Below, in pieces: positions 33,814-46,800 of a DNA stretch of 64,000 nt (position 1 is its first letter; the number at the start of each line of letters is the position of its first letter). This DNA is from Lepidurus packardi. Its lineage: Eukaryota > Arthropoda > Branchiopoda > Notostraca > Triopsidae. The translations under genes and the position numbers were made by a program. Location: the NCBI GenBank assembly GCA_023053545.1, contig JAKZAN010000001.1, positions 12,478,024 to 12,542,023 of the forward strand, written 5' to 3'. The notes beneath the pieces are model-generated. The model was not told the DNA's origin and ran no database searches. It worked only from the letters and a program-made list of their open reading frames with translations.

Positions 33814-35936
33814 ATACGCATTCCGTACGAGGAAAAATTAATGAACGAATTTTTGTTTTGTTTTATGCTGGAGGAAAAGATCTTGATTTTTTTGGTTGAT
33901 GATTTCCGCTCCCAATGAAATCCTTTTTTACGGAGAAGTAAAAGTCCCAGCGGAGAAATCCAATTCAATTTGTGCTGCGTCATGAGGAGCTTTACTGTGT
34001 ACTCAAGTGTTGGCTAAAAGATACCGTTTTTGCATTGTCTTCTTGCCCATAATTGGAATGGAGATAAGCTGTGTTATGTTTGAAGGTGTACAGTTGTGTT
34101 GACGTCAATTCTGGGGAGAACAGATAACGCCATGTTCCAAGAGGGAGTTTTCTTTTTCTTTCTTCTTTTTTTTGTGTCTTTTCTACCGCTTGCGGTTTGG
34201 TATTTAATCAAATATTTTATCGAAGTTAATACCAACACAGCTTGGACTAAAGCTACAAAGAACAGCTGTTGGTTAAGCTGTGAATTATAGTCGCAAGCCG
34301 CCAGTATATGGTATCTATCGCAGTGCTGAATGTAAGAAAGGTTCAATTAAATAACCCCATTGGAAGAACAATACTAACGATATGAACGTATCTCGATTTG
34401 TCAACCGAGTTTTAAGCACCTTCATTATTAGTAGGGAACCTCCCGCTGTTCCACGTGATACTAATGTCCTCCGTGTGATCGTAATTGCATACCTGGTGCA
34501 TTTCATTATTGCACATCTGTTTCTAATTTAAGACCCACGAAAGAAGACAAACGATTGTATGCAACGTGAAACAAAATCTATTGAAGTGAACAAAAGGAAT
34601 GAACCTTCAGTTTATTCTTTCAACTAAACAAACGTGTCTGTGGGTTTCCTTGCCTTTACCTCTTCGTTAACCTATCCTCTTTTAAAAAGTAAAAAGGCTT
34701 ATCAATGCCTTGGAACTTTGACTTTCCGTCCGTCAAGCCAAAGTGCATCAGCCGGATGCACCGTCACAAAACTGAAGCAAGCGAAGGGCAACGATCACCA
34801 CCGTCTCATTTACCTGGCCAGGTGTGTACGACATATAAGTAAGAGTTTATAATCAGCTCTTGTAATCACAGCAAGTCGTAACGTAACGATAACAAATGCT
34901 TTTCCTGTATTAACACTACAGTCATAGTGTATTCCCTTGCCTAGTAACGCTGCTATAAAATTGAAGGGGTAGAGTGTGAAATTACAAACGGGGACAATTT
35001 GCTGGTGAAATCACCGTTATTCTGGGCTTAATTGGTACCTGCAAAACAAATAAAAGTTATTCATATAAGTTAGATATAAACTAGTCAAAATGAACGTTTT
35101 TGCTTAGAAATAAATTGAATTAGCTGTGGCAAAAGGGTGGCAACACTGATCCGAAGTAGATCAAGTGTCGCTTTTGTTTTGTTCTTTTTTGTTGCCTCTC
35201 GCTCGTTCGACTATCAAGGGTCTCCTTTACTGGAAAGGAAACTTTTTGAGGGCAAGCTTGGAGGTCAGCATTGACGTCAATGCAACACGTGACTTGGTTG
35301 TCCAGGGCAACCTCCTCTCTCTCTCGTTGGCTTAACAGAGCCGGTCAGGTATATTCATGTGTCTCTTCTTTTACCTGTCCTGGAATGGGTGCCTCAATGA
35401 TCGTGGTATGTGGTTTTTGGCTCGACCAAATCTGGCACTAACCAACTCCCGTGCCGTAACACGCAAATAGGCTGATATAGCGGTGGTATGCTAGAAGCAT
35501 GCTCTGGTTCTACCCGGGCAACCGGGAAAGAAGCAAATGCTAGGGGACATTCCTAAACAGCAAAAAGCGCAAACAAGTCCGAGTTAAACGATCTAATGCT
35601 TTGTCTAATGCCTAATGGTTAATACCAAGCGACCTCGGGTAGAATGTACCCGTTACGCGAACGTGTTCTATATATCGAACTGGCCTACAGCTACCCAGTG
35701 GCTTAGAACCATCATAAACAAAAAAGTACCTCTTTTTCATCATGTTATTTTCAGTTTTTTTTCTTGGAGATGGGTGTATAATGACCTAAAAAATTAGAGT
35801 GAAAACTTGGTTCATGGGGTCTAGGCGAGTACTTACTTGTTGATCTACGATCTGAGCAAGCCCTAGCACAATTTTCTTGACGTCATTGGAACGACATGTG
35901 AGTTACACATCCTCTTAAAGATGGAAAGCCTAATAC

Positions 35937-36072
35937 ATACGGAAATTAATACGATAAACAGCTAAGAGGCCATTGGATACGACGAGTTCGCGGAGTCCAC
36001 GCATGCAGCTTGCCTGAGATGATACGTTGAACTGGGCTCAGAAAGCCCATATTATCGTATTAATTTCCGTAT
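35937..36072. repeat. Short inverted-repeat (MITE-like) element
   Basis: The ends ATACGGAAATTAATACGATAA (21 bases, 35937-35957) and its exact inverse at 36052-36072 bracket about 94 bases of unrelated sequence. There is no open frame and no clear target-site duplication. Confidence 0.65.
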
Positions 36073-36379
36073 TTATAGTAAGTAGTATACCGTACGAATT
36101 ACGTACGTATTATCTTATTAGTGCTACAGTAATGGGCTACACTCGGGTTATGACCAAAGTATATTACCATTAGTAGAGTACAATGTATGTGGTACGTACA
36201 TACTATGTAAGTGGTAATGTTACGTATTACTATATTAACGAGCTCGCTCAAGTTACGACCCGAAAAGGCGAACTGAAGTTACTTATAAAGTATACGCACT
36301 AGTATAAAAAAGTAGAATAAGAAGTAATTACCAAAAGGGCACGAGGAAACTTTTTGGGTGCAGTACATTTCAAAGAATG

Positions 36380-37207
36380 TACAGTAACCAACTTATTGAT
36401 CACTACATGGATTTCACAGATCGACGAATCACATTGCTTTTCTGTTGTTTACACAGTCACGTCATTTCTAGCGTATTACTACGCTTAGGTAGGAAAATTC
36501 CTTCTAAATTCCCCTGCCAATCAAATAGGCAGGTTATTTAATTGAATGACCTTTAATTTTCCTTTAATTGACTGAGGAATTTCGAAGGGATATCGTGTTG
36601 AGAACCCTCCCTAGTAGAAGTAGGCTTTAAATGACAGGAACGGTCAAAACAACGCAAAAGCAATGTGATTGGTCAGTTTGCAAGACCGAACTTTACCGAA
36701 CAAGACCGAGCGTTAATCGGGCAATGTCGAGTCAAACTATACAAGTTACCGACCTTTCCTAGAAGCCCAGGCGGGGATTCGTAGCGTTACTTTAGCTTGC
36801 TTCTTTCTAATGAGCAAACCAATTCAACAATGAATAGTTCACCAGTTACTTAATACATTTTTGGCCCTAGGCGCGGGATTCGTAGTGTTACGTCGGCTTG
36901 CTTGCAAATGGGCAAACAAATTCAACAACGAATAGTTCACCAGTTACTAAACACATGAACTAAGACTACCAAACTTTCCTATAAGACCAGGCCGGGATTC
37001 ATAGCGTTACTTCAGCTTGCTTCTAAATGAGCAAACAAATTCAACAATGAACAGTTCACCAGTTACTGAACACATTTTTGGCCCCTAACGCGGGATTCGT
37101 AGCGTTACTTCGACATGCTCTTAATAGGATTAGTCTAAACAACGCAAAGGCAATGTGATTGGTCAATTCGCCAAGTCCATGTAGTGATCAATAAATTTGT
37201 TACTGTA
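36380..37207. mobile_element. 824-bp non-autonomous TA-flanked element with long inverted repeats
   Basis: The left end CAGTAACCAACTTATTGATC (36382 on) and the inverse of the right end (through 37205) pair over about 60 bases, including GATCACTACATGGA and AATCACATTGC. Both sides are flanked by TA (36380-36381 and 37206-37207). CAGT ends and TA duplication point to the Tc1/mariner group. Inside lie an inner inverted pair (about 36476-36626) shared with two other sites in the window and a four-unit degenerate tandem array. I see no transposase. Confidence 0.7.
36770..37120. repeat. Degenerate tandem array inside the TA-flanked element
   Basis: About four units of roughly 95-115 bp. Each has GCGGGATTCGTAGCGTTAC or a close variant, then GCTTGCTTCTAAATGAGC, then AATTCAACAATGAATAGTTC and ACCAGTTACT. 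Units begin near 36773, 36872, 36989 and 37089; the last is truncated. Confidence 0.65.
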
Positions 37208-37652
37208 CGAACCACGTTGTACTGTACAAACAATGCTTGATGAGACCAAGTAATTTATATCCTAGACAAGAACAAAATTTGGGAACTACCGAAAATCGGG
37301 GAACCACCGAAAGGTGTAGTCGGTGTAGGTTCTGCTTTTCCCAGATGACGCACTCAGGTGTGCAAAAACAAGTATATTTTCCCATGATTACCCTAGAAAA
37401 ACCCTTATGCTTTTGGATTCCCTCTACCTCAAACGGTAGATGAGTAGCTGGACTGACGTAGGTCGTTCGTGAATTAAGCGGAATATCCGCTTTGTATCGT
37501 CCAGGACCCAGGATTCCGGATGCTTCAGATCTGCCATCATATATACGAAATCGTTCGTTATATAATTGGATTTCGTAATTTCCTTCCGAACTTTCTAAAC
37601 CAAATTTACTACGCATAGTAGTAATCTCCGCACTATTACGCTGGTTCTGCAT
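37200..37652 (-). CDS. Orphan open frame, family not recognised
   Basis: A 150-codon minus-strand frame starts MQNQRNSAEITTMRSKFG. Its first 80 residues look protein-like (YEIQLYNERFRIYDGRSEAS, then LGPGRYKADIPLNSRTTYV). The last third is Cys- and aromatic-rich, runs into the right end of the TA-flanked element, and is probably not native. No domain is recognised and there is no obvious splice partner. It could be part of an unrecognised mobile element or an integrated-virus remnant; nothing in the sequence decides this. Confidence 0.3.
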   Translation of the reverse strand: MQNQRNSAEITTMRSKFGLESSEGNYEIQLYNERFRIYDGRSEASGILGPGRYKADIPLNSRTTYVSPATHLPFEVEGIQKHKGFSRVIMGKYTCFCTPECVIWEKQNLHRLHLSVVPRFSVVPKFCSCLGYKLLGLIKHCLYSTTWFVQ

Positions 37653-37959
37653 TAGTTTAATTACTCATTTGCTGACTATACACAAATGTACTTCACAAAA
37701 TAAATAGAACAGGTTTGCATATGTCCAGTTTCGTGCGAATTCTGTTATGAAAATCTCAGAAGCCTTGGACTGTTCCGTTTTGGTGACGGAATTTAGCAGA
37801 CCGGGAAGCTAAAAAGCCTTTAAAAAAATGGACTAAATTTCCTTTTGCACATAAATGAGTGTAGGTGCCCAACACAAAGAGATCGGTACTCCAATAATGC
37901 AGAACGGCTCTGACGTGGATTGATCTCGTGAACGACGTAGAAAGCTCCCATTGCACTTG

Positions 37960-38275
37960 TTCTAGCTATGGCTGAGTTGGGGAATACTGGACACTTTACG
38001 TACAACTTGATCCCCTTCACGAAGACTTTGAGTATATCTAGCTTTCCCTTCGAAATCGGTTAGAGGAGCATTCCCTTCCAGCTATCCAACATCTTCGAGA
38101 ACAACCAAGCCTAGCTCTGGGTCTTTAGGATCCCCAACGACCATTCGCTTATTCCGTATTCCTGCGCCAGAGTTCTCTGTCCAACACTCGAACTGACGTC
38201 GTCCAGTGCCGTGTCCTATAGTGTAGACTGCATTGATCCAAGCGACGTCAAGCTTGGCGTACGTGTGTTTACTCC
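37960..38275 (-). pseudogene. Decayed reading frame of unknown family
   Basis: On the minus strand from about 38273 one frame reads like protein: KLDVAWINAVYTIGHGTG, then WTENSGAGIRNKRMVVG, then DPELGLVVLEDVG. It meets a stop, then resumes with NAPLTDFEGKARYTQSL before another stop. No start, no splice sites and no family are recognised. It lies close upstream of the orphan frame at 37652-37200 and may belong to the same degraded unit. Confidence 0.3.
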
Positions 38276-40899
38276 CTCGTTAGCTAATAGTGGATTCGAG
38301 GAGTTCGGAAACGTACTTTCTAAGTGACAAAGATTCGATACAAACCCCCACAAAAAATTGAAATAGTTTTTTTTTTTAAAGTTGAAATAGTTCGTCAAGT
38401 GCACCTAACCCTACAAGCGTTCTATTTTATATATCGTGTCTAAAGTGGATTGGGCGTTAGTCACATTCCTGAAAATGCAGCTTATTTTGAAAGCAGCGGA
38501 GCAATACGAACGTCTAGTTGAACGAGGACGCTCGGGAACCCGGTCACGACGCCAGGTATTATATTACTCATAGTCATAACCCGTGTGCTTCCTTAAATTG
38601 CGATGCTTAGTCACAATCAGCAATAAAATGGCCACGTTTTTCTTTCTTTCTTAATTCATGAGGTTCGAGAGTACTCAAAAGGGAAGAGGACGGAATATCA
38701 GAACTTCATGACTACACATAGGGGTTTGCGGATAACGGGAAAAAAGCAAAAAGACAAAATTAGTAGGCGTCTTGTGGGGTGTTGATGGCGCCGTCTCGGT
38801 TTGCTGCCCCTATAAAGTCGCGGGAAAGGAAAACAGAATAGAAAACTCTTCATTAAGGCATCCCCCAAGGACCCTCATTCGGAATAACAATTGTGAACAA
38901 CTTTGTTCCTTCTTTTCATGGAATTTTTGTATGTTGCAAACATGGTACCCGCATCCTGTGCCACATTTCAATGTTGATCTAGAAAACACACTTTTACATA
39001 TCCCATATGCATTTATTTAGTTACTAACTTACTTACTTTAAGGACAAAGCGATCAGAGTATAGGTACTACCCGAGGGAGCAGGAGTTATTTAAAAGAGAC
39101 CTAACTCCTGAATGAACCTGACCCAATTCACACTCATGTTGGTCTGGCTCAGGGCGCTTTGCTTCCTGCTTTGTTGTCAAAGTTACCCGTCAGGTGAAAC
39201 AACGGATCTTTTTTGTGGTGCTTTGCTGAACATCCGCTCCGTTTTCGGTAGTTTTCTTTCTCAGTGTGTTAATCGTATACTTTGTTTACCCGTTCGAGTT
39301 ATATGAACTTCGAAAACGACACTTAAATGCCGAATTTGACCACGCAAAACCAGTTATGGCGTATCTGAGGACTCGTAGGATATGAGATTACTAAACGGGT
39401 ATGGAAACACTAAAACGTGCTAAGCTAGTCAATCATGAAAGCTAAGGTTTCCGAGCCGAGGATCAAATCCTATTCCCACGCTATTCAAGGGCGGGGAGGG
39501 AAATGAGTAAAACTTGGCAGAAGCTTCCTTTTAAGCAAGAATTTATAAGAAAAAGAGCAAATAAGCGTCACTATAGGAAAATCTCGAAAAACAGATGACA
39601 AAACTTCGGTTGCCAACATCAGTTGACTATCAGAAGTTTGACGACGTTTTACGACGTTTGCCAACCAAACCGTACCGGCAAGGTTAACTTGTTGTCTCCG
39701 GATTTGTCTAAAACCTTCCGTTTTTATTTAATTACTTTGTACGTAATTTTCAAAAGTCAGCTGTTCACTTCCGCATGAAACTGGGTATACTTGCAAACTG
39801 CGTGTGAGTAATGGCACTCCTGACACAACGTTACAAGGAAAAAATCCAACAGCCGCTTCCAACTTGTCTCTTTGCTTATCAGAGAATCCGGAAACGCAGC
39901 TGACTGTCACTTTTCGGAGCATTAAGATTAAAACTCAAGCTTCAGATTCTGGCAAGGGAGAAGGACTTACAGAGTTAGGCGATACATAAATTGAATACAA
40001 ATCATTCCAATAATACGTATGTATAGGACATTCATATTTACGGATCAAGTGGTTCTGCACTGATAATTATAATCAGTAGTGGTGAGTTTGGGGAAAGTCA
40101 CAGTTCTTCGATTAGTTAGTACTTGAAGTTTGTCCCTGTCACACTCGAGAATGCTGACGGAAGATGAAACAAGGTACTATACACAATTCGAACGAACTAA
40201 AGTAGTCCAGTGGTTAGGTCAAGGACAGTTTTGACAGTTTTGCCCAGTAGAGTATTGAAAGGAGTGCCCGTACTCCATTTTTGACACTATTTGCAAGTTA
40301 AATCTCATCTCGGACACCTCAGCTTCCTCGAAATCCTTGGACCTCCCTTATTTTTGAGCTGAATGGAAGAAAGCGTAAGAAAAGCCTTGACCACAATCAA
40401 TATTCCGATTAAGAATGATACAAGTTGGAGTCTTCAGCTAGTTTATACAAAAATGCTGCAGTGTAGTTGAACTTCCCGGAATTGTTCAGTGAACCTGACC
40501 TGGATCAGTTCATAGGCTGCTTTAGGTTCGAAAGCAGATACAAAACAAACAAAAAGGAAAACCATAAGGATTCCACGACTTTTATTATCAGTGTTTTAAA
40601 GTGGATGAGTTCAGACGATATGGAGACAGCAGGCCAATAAATGCTCTGAGTGCATACCCACAATTGCCCGTTTTTTTTTATCGCGAGAACCAACGTCATG
40701 ACTTTCTAAGAAAGGGACTCTATATGGATAGAGCAAGCATAGAGTCCACGTCTCTTCGAAAACATTTTACTTTGCAGTGTAGTATGGAACAAAAAAGTTA
40801 TCTGGATTAAAAAAAAGGAAAAATAACGCACATGTTTCATGTCAAAAGCCAGGGCTGGATAAACAGAATATTAATTCCTTTTGGGTATTGTTTTTGCAG

Positions 40900-43189
40900 G
40901 CGGGCCGGGAACGCGGAATTGACGTTGACAGTCTTCTGCCTTCGAGAAAAAGCGACAAAAACGTGTCCAACCATGGCGTCAAACGCTGGCGAGCAGGCAA
41001 TAGTAACCGAACGCCGGAATGCAAAACGAAACCGCAAGAAACGGCTGTTCCAAATGTTCATTACCTCGGAGACGGTAGCACTGCTACCAAGACTACCCAT
41101 GCGTCGTATGCTAATCATTCCGCAGGCGATAATGTGCCGAAAATATCCCCAGGCGCTGTTACAACAACAATGGTAGCAGGCCTATCCAGTACGCTGGAAA
41201 CAATAACAGCCTGCAGGAACAAGAGCAAAGTTTATAGTAACGGCTGCTCCTCCTTGTCCACTGCTGCAATGACTACTACCGCCGCCGCACACGAACTCAA
41301 CCATCACAATCACCTCGTTCATCACATTCAACCAAAACCCAATTCTAATTCTAATCCCAAAGCTAAATCCAACTCCCGTAACAAAGTGCCTGTCGACGCC
41401 AAGGATAGCATGACCATATTGCAACTTTTGGCCTTGGTAAGAATAACTCGTTGATGAGGAGCAAGGTTTCATTGCCCTTGGAAATGCTAGAGCTTTATTT
41501 ACTTTTCTTTCTGCAAAGAAAAGTAGTCTCAGTGAATAAACGAACAATAAACGGAAAATTCGTGGCAATAACTTTTCTTTCTTTTTGCGTGCAGAATGCA
41601 TTAGACCTAACCGTCCCAGCCAGTGACGTCCTTCTGAAGAATCGTCAGAATTCTTGGGTGCAGCTGTCTGGTCATCCCGGGTCATTTGCGCCCGCCGGAC
41701 CCGGAACTGTTTGGAAGAAGCAGAACTCGGATAATAATGAGAGCCTTGTTTACGAGGCCCTAATGAAGGAGACCGCGGCTGAAATAGTACCCAAATACCA
41801 CCGAGCAGTCTCATATGAGAATGAAAGTAAACAACTAGAGAAATAAAATAAAAAATAATAAAACGTGACCTTTTCATGGCTCTTTTACTTTTTACTTTAA
41901 CAGATTTCATTGAGATTCAAGACCTGCTGTATGACTTTACGGATCCAAAGGTCATGGATATCAAAATGGGAACTCGCACGTTTCTCGAGTCTGAAGTCAT
42001 GAACACGACAGCTAGGGCAGACTTGTACGAGAAGGTAAAAAACTAAAAAAAAGTCTAGATAATAAAGGAAATTTTTAGCTTGGCCACGAGGCGAGATTGT
42101 TGTCTAGCGTGTGTAAATTACCTGGTATTCGGCCAAAGGGCTTGGCGAATTATCTAGTGTAATTTACCATGTGACGCTATATGGGTTAGAGGATTTAGGT
42201 AGTAATGATACCATAACTTTTGCCTCCCTTGTTTCTAGATGGTAAAGGTTGATCCTAATGCGCCGACGCCTGCAGAACACGCTATGCGGGCTGTTACCAA
42301 ACTGCGTTATATGACTTTCAGGGAGCAACAAAGCTCTACTTGCGAGCTGGGCTTTAGAATAGAAGCTATAAAGGTGAGTTACGAGAGTTTGAGACCGCAT
42401 ATTTTATAGTTGTACAATAATAAAACCTATTTTTTTTCTGTCTCGTTCTCCCATTATAGCTGCAAGGCTCGCCTCCTATGACTGACCTAAAGATGATAAG
42501 AACAAAGCAAGACGTGGCTAATACCTTGGCTTTGTTCTTGGGGAAGAGTGGAGAAACTGTCAAAGCAGCTTTGCTGGCAAGGCTGGAGGTGATAAGGGAC
42601 AAATTTGCCCAGTCGCCGTATTTTCGGACTCATGAAGTAAGACCAAATAACCTACAATACAAAAAGATAACAATTATTAACCTAGTCTGTATTTCTCAGG
42701 TAGTCGGCAGCAGTATACTAATCATCTACGACGCCAACAAGGTGGGCGCCTGGATAATTGACTTTGCCAAAACACTAGACTTACCAAGTGGAATTGAGAT
42801 CACACACACTCGTCCTTGGATACAGGAGAACCACGAAGAAGGATATTTGACGGGACTGGATAACCTTATAAAGGTAATTTCAAAGAAAAACACTACAATT
42901 GTTGCTTGGAAACATGCGTGACACCAACGGCTTTTTTGCGCGGGATTTAACGGTCTTTTAAACGCGCGAAAAATATGATTTCAAAATTACCATCTATGAG
43001 CTATTAAACTTGTTACTCTTAAACTCCTCAAAGAGCTTATCTTCAACCTTGCGAGACCAGAATTTAATGACGAATTTCCTTATAATGTATAATTCTATTT
43101 TCATTTTCCTTTCTTTACAGATAATCGCGGAAATCGAATGCCATTCTGACTGCGACTCCGCTCAAGCACAGAGTTCCTTAATTAAATGA
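40900..43189 (+). CDS. IP3K: Inositol-trisphosphate 3-kinase (5' exons not found)
   Basis: IP3 3-kinase phosphorylates Ins(1,4,5)P3 to Ins(1,3,4,5)P4 and so ends the calcium-releasing signal. Seven exons join in phase: 40900-41436, 41595-41826, 41904-42034, 42239-42373, 42460-42636, 42700-42873 and 43121-43189. The first listed exon opens after a TTTTTGCAG acceptor and encodes a Ser/Thr/Asn/His-rich, probably disordered N-terminal region, so at least one 5' coding exon is missing. The catalytic core is clear: [20 protein letters not shown], then [19 protein letters not shown] (the inositol-kinase PxxxDxKxG motif), TLGFRIE-like [29 protein letters not shown] (metal-binding Asp) and [14 protein letters not shown]. 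Poly(A) signals AATAAA follow at about 43212. The 242-codon minus-strand frame over exons 1-3 is a shadow. Confidence 0.93.
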
Positions 43190-43833
43190 AAACTCTTATA
43201 TATAGATGTAAAAATAAAACAAGGTGGTAATTCCTGTTCATTTCCATAACTTTCTTGCAAAAAAAAACGCGGCTACGCGAATGTAAGCTATTTGCCAAAC
43301 ACATGCACTATGAAAAAGAACTTATTTTTGTACACCTTAAAGGTTACAGAAAACTTGACCAGCAAATTAATAAAAAAAATATAATAATTACTCTCTTGCA
43401 TTGCTTCCGACAAGACAGAAAGTTACAACAGCGCGTTTTTCTGAAACAAAAAGAGGCTTGTTTTCTTGTTCATGTTCGCAGGGTTAGATGGCTCTGTAGC
43501 TTTGTTTTATAATCATAAACTTCTAAAAAAAAGTGAGGTGGCAAAACACACGGGGTTCAAAATTACGCAGTTCATCCACAACTTGCGACACAGGCGAATC
43601 CGGTTAACAATCGCAGATTAGCCGTTGCACTGCCACAGGTTTTGCTGTTTTCTTCCGTTTTTTCTTTCTGTTTTTTTTTTTCTTTTCACTACGGCTTCTA
43701 AGAGAAACTGCGCCCGAAAGGTGTAGGAACACCTTAGGGACAGCGAGTTGTACGGGCACACAGATTCCCCAGAGATTTAAGTTCGCCGAACACTCCCAAG
43801 CTTATTCCAATACTGAAAACCGTATACAGGTCC
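43190..43833. other. Convergent 3' spacer
   Basis: This holds the 3' UTRs of the IP3 3-kinase (+) and the Baboon receptor (-). No additional gene or repeat was seen apart from a TTTC/T-rich tract near 43650-43690. Confidence 0.5.
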
Positions 43834-46800
43834 CTACATCTTCAAGTCTTCTGAAGCACCCAAATTCGCCAACGTTTTCTTAATGCGTAAAGCTGTCAAC
43901 CGGGCAGCTGCGTTTACATACCAGCACTCCTTCATTAACTGAGACATAACTCGCAAAGCCTACAAGCAAATTTCCATCGTTCATCAGGTCTTCTTCGTTT
44001 CCAATTTTTTTTTTCTTTTCTTTTAAGCTTCAAATTATACCTCGCAAGACTGCCACCTGTTGGGTATCGAAGGCCTCTGCCTATCACTGCAGACCACCTT
44101 TCTCATTTCTTCAATGGTAGGATCCGAAGGTACGACATCGTAAAATGGTAACTGATAATCATCATAAATTCCTACAAAAAACAAAAAAGGTCAGTTTTCC
44201 CGAGCCTTTTGCTTACTTGAAAGTAAGCAAAAGCAAATTCACTTAGCATACCTCCCACGTTACACCGACGTGCAATTTCCCAGAGCACTAATCCCAAGGC
44301 ATACACATCTGCTCTCTTAAAGGAGTCGAAATGATTCATGTTGATTGATTCGTCCAGCACTTCAGGCGCCATATAACGTTTGGTCCCCACACGATGATTC
44401 AGAGGTATATCGACAGTATCCGTGGCAGCGTCATAACGTACGGCTAACCCCAAATCTCCAATAGCACAAGAGCCACTGCTCTTGACCAAGATATTCTTGG
44501 ATTTCAAATCGCGGTGAGCAATGGCAGGTTTTCCTACAATGAAAAAGCCTTTGCACTCAATGGACTTGCACTCATGTTTTTACCTTGAGTTCCTAAGATC
44601 TCCATGTGTAAATGGGACAAGCCTGTGGCTATCGTCAACGCCATGCGGATCATGCCAGGAATATCCACAGTGGATCGACTAAGGTAGTCGAACAGAGAAC
44701 CATTTTCATGGAAATCCGTTACCAACCAAAGTTGAGTCCACGTCCCATTATCTGTCAAGTTACATAAACAATAAAAAGACGAACTTAAGACAGCAAATAC
44801 TATACTTGATGTTTACCTTTGTTATCTGCTGCGATAAAGCCCAAGATGTTATCGTGACGTAACATGACAGTTTGATAAATCTCAGCTTCCCGGAACCAAG
44901 AACGCTCTTCCCTGGAGGAGAAGATCTTTACCGCCACGTTCTCGCCTCTCCATCGCCCTCGCCAAACTTCCCCAAATCGGCCTTTGCCTATAATCTCTAC
45001 TAGTTGTACTTGGCGAGCGATACTTCTCTGCACCAACAAAGGTAAGCCTATGAACAAATAAAATAAATATAAACAAAATAATAAGGAAATATAACAAAAT
45101 AAAACAAAGAAATGCATGAAGAGAGAAGCAGAGGAAGATTAGGAGGCACTAATCAAAGATAATTAAGGTTTACCTGATCCAGAGCCACTGGTTGTCATGT
45201 CCAGCAAATCTCGCAACGTTTGGCCGTTTCCAAGAATGGGCACATCCGGCGCTTCCATGGCGTGCTCCACATCCGAACGATACCGAGCCAGTCGCTGCTT
45301 TTGTTGACGTAAACTCAGGATAAACATTCCAGCAATAAGCGCAAACGCAATTGGTCCACCAATAATTAAAGCCCACTCCCACATGCCAAACACGGCGTCG
45401 GAATCTGCTGTTCCCAACATGGGTTCTATATACATATTTCAATGCAATCTATTAGTAATGTCAACTTCAGAACTGTTCATTGAGAAACAGTAAGGTTAAT
45501 CCCGGACATCTTCTACATGAGCTACACTACGTGCAACGATCTGCTTTCGCAAAAACTTGTACGCCCGGTTTATAAGAAGAAAAACAAAACAAAAAGTTAG
45601 ACAAAGCAAGTTGCAAAAACAGAGACAGCTTTACATCACCCAAAAACCAAGCACAACTGGAAAACCGCCAATGTTTTTTTTAAAATAAAAAACAATCACT
45701 GTTCATTCCCGCCACAAGAAATTGGCTAAGCACAAAATGCTCGCAGTCGAAATGCATCTGTAGGAAAAATAGCATAAGCGTTTTTTTTTTTTTTTTAATT
45801 TTTAATTTTAGGACGACGGATCGCGCCCCACGGAGAACAGTTTTTAGGCAGAAGAAATGGAACCCCAACCATCACCTTGGCTAGACTCCGGAGGCGGATG
45901 AGGAAAGGCAGGAGCTAAGTGCAAATTACAGAAATCAGTATCTCGACAGCATCCTATAACAAACGGATCGACTTCGGGAGGAAATGCCGTTTCGTCTTGA
46001 TCAGGATCTCGACACCATAAAGGTAGCTCAGCTTCAAAGTCCGCAGCCATGGCAAAGCATCTGACATGTGTTAACTATAGGTGTTAGTAAAATGCTGCTG
46101 TTTTGGGGGGAGTTTCTCTCTACCACACGCTTTTGAAGCAATTAGTAATTCAAATTCAAGAACACGAGCCATGCAACAGTGTGCGGGGGAGCGCCGACAC
46201 CTTGATCTCACGCTTATAATACGGAAAGAGGAGACTCTTAGTGAAAAATAATAATAAAAAAATGAGGCGCACTTAGAATACATCTATACATAATAATAAT
46301 AAAAATAACAGAGCAGCCTCTGCCACTTCAAGAGGAAATGTGCCCGAAATGAGAACAGCCTGCACAGGATTTACCATTGATACTTTCTTTTTCGCGATAA
46401 AAACGGAATAAACAGAGAGGAAAGGGTTTACTGAAGGAAACTGAGGTATTGGAAGAAGAGGTGAACAACAGACGTGCCAATGACGAGTCGAAGAGTATTC
46501 GTTTTACCTCGGGTTCCTGGCACGTGCAGTGCAGGTTTGAGGTCTTTATTACAATAGTCGTAATCCTTGCAGCAGCCTATGACAAAGGTGTCATTTTGGG
46601 GATTGGCATAATGACACACGATGGGGTTCTTGGGAGGGAACAGCAAAGCCCGGTCCAGGCACCTGTACGTGATAATCAGGGCAAGACAATATACACAATG
46701 AGACGCCAAGGTTAAGAGAGTCGTCGCATTTCGATGAAGGTAAAAAAGGAAGGATTTTTCCGATTTTTTTTGCAGAACCAGCATGAAAAGGTCAAGTTCC

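Larger units (their letters stand above)
31735..40899. other. Repeat-bearing region without a nameable gene
   Basis: Between milton and the IP3 3-kinase exons I find no gene I can name. Listed separately are a tandem repeat, a GA tract, two inverted-repeat elements, an orphan frame and a decayed frame. A frame at 32007-32384 (-) has a Met-initiated core of about 100 residues (MDYDSKRTLRNTVRAIPG) with no recognised family. Upstream exons of the kinase, or its promoter, probably lie somewhere here. Confidence 0.4.

Noticed and set aside
39390..39500. GGATTTGATCC-like B-box on the minus strand
   Set aside because: No A-box at the right distance and no cloverleaf.
39804..39989. 61-codon frame as a possible first exon of the IP3 3-kinase
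   Set aside because: It has no ATG in frame, no phase-0 donor leading to 40900, and ends in a stop.
40832..41176. Frame with a good start context at 40972 (CCATGG)
   Set aside because: It overlaps the kinase exon in another frame, ends at 41176 and does not splice into the catalytic exons.
41182..41910. Long minus-strand frame of 242 codons
   Set aside because: It lies antisense to three well-supported IP3 3-kinase exons and their introns and has no recognisable domain.
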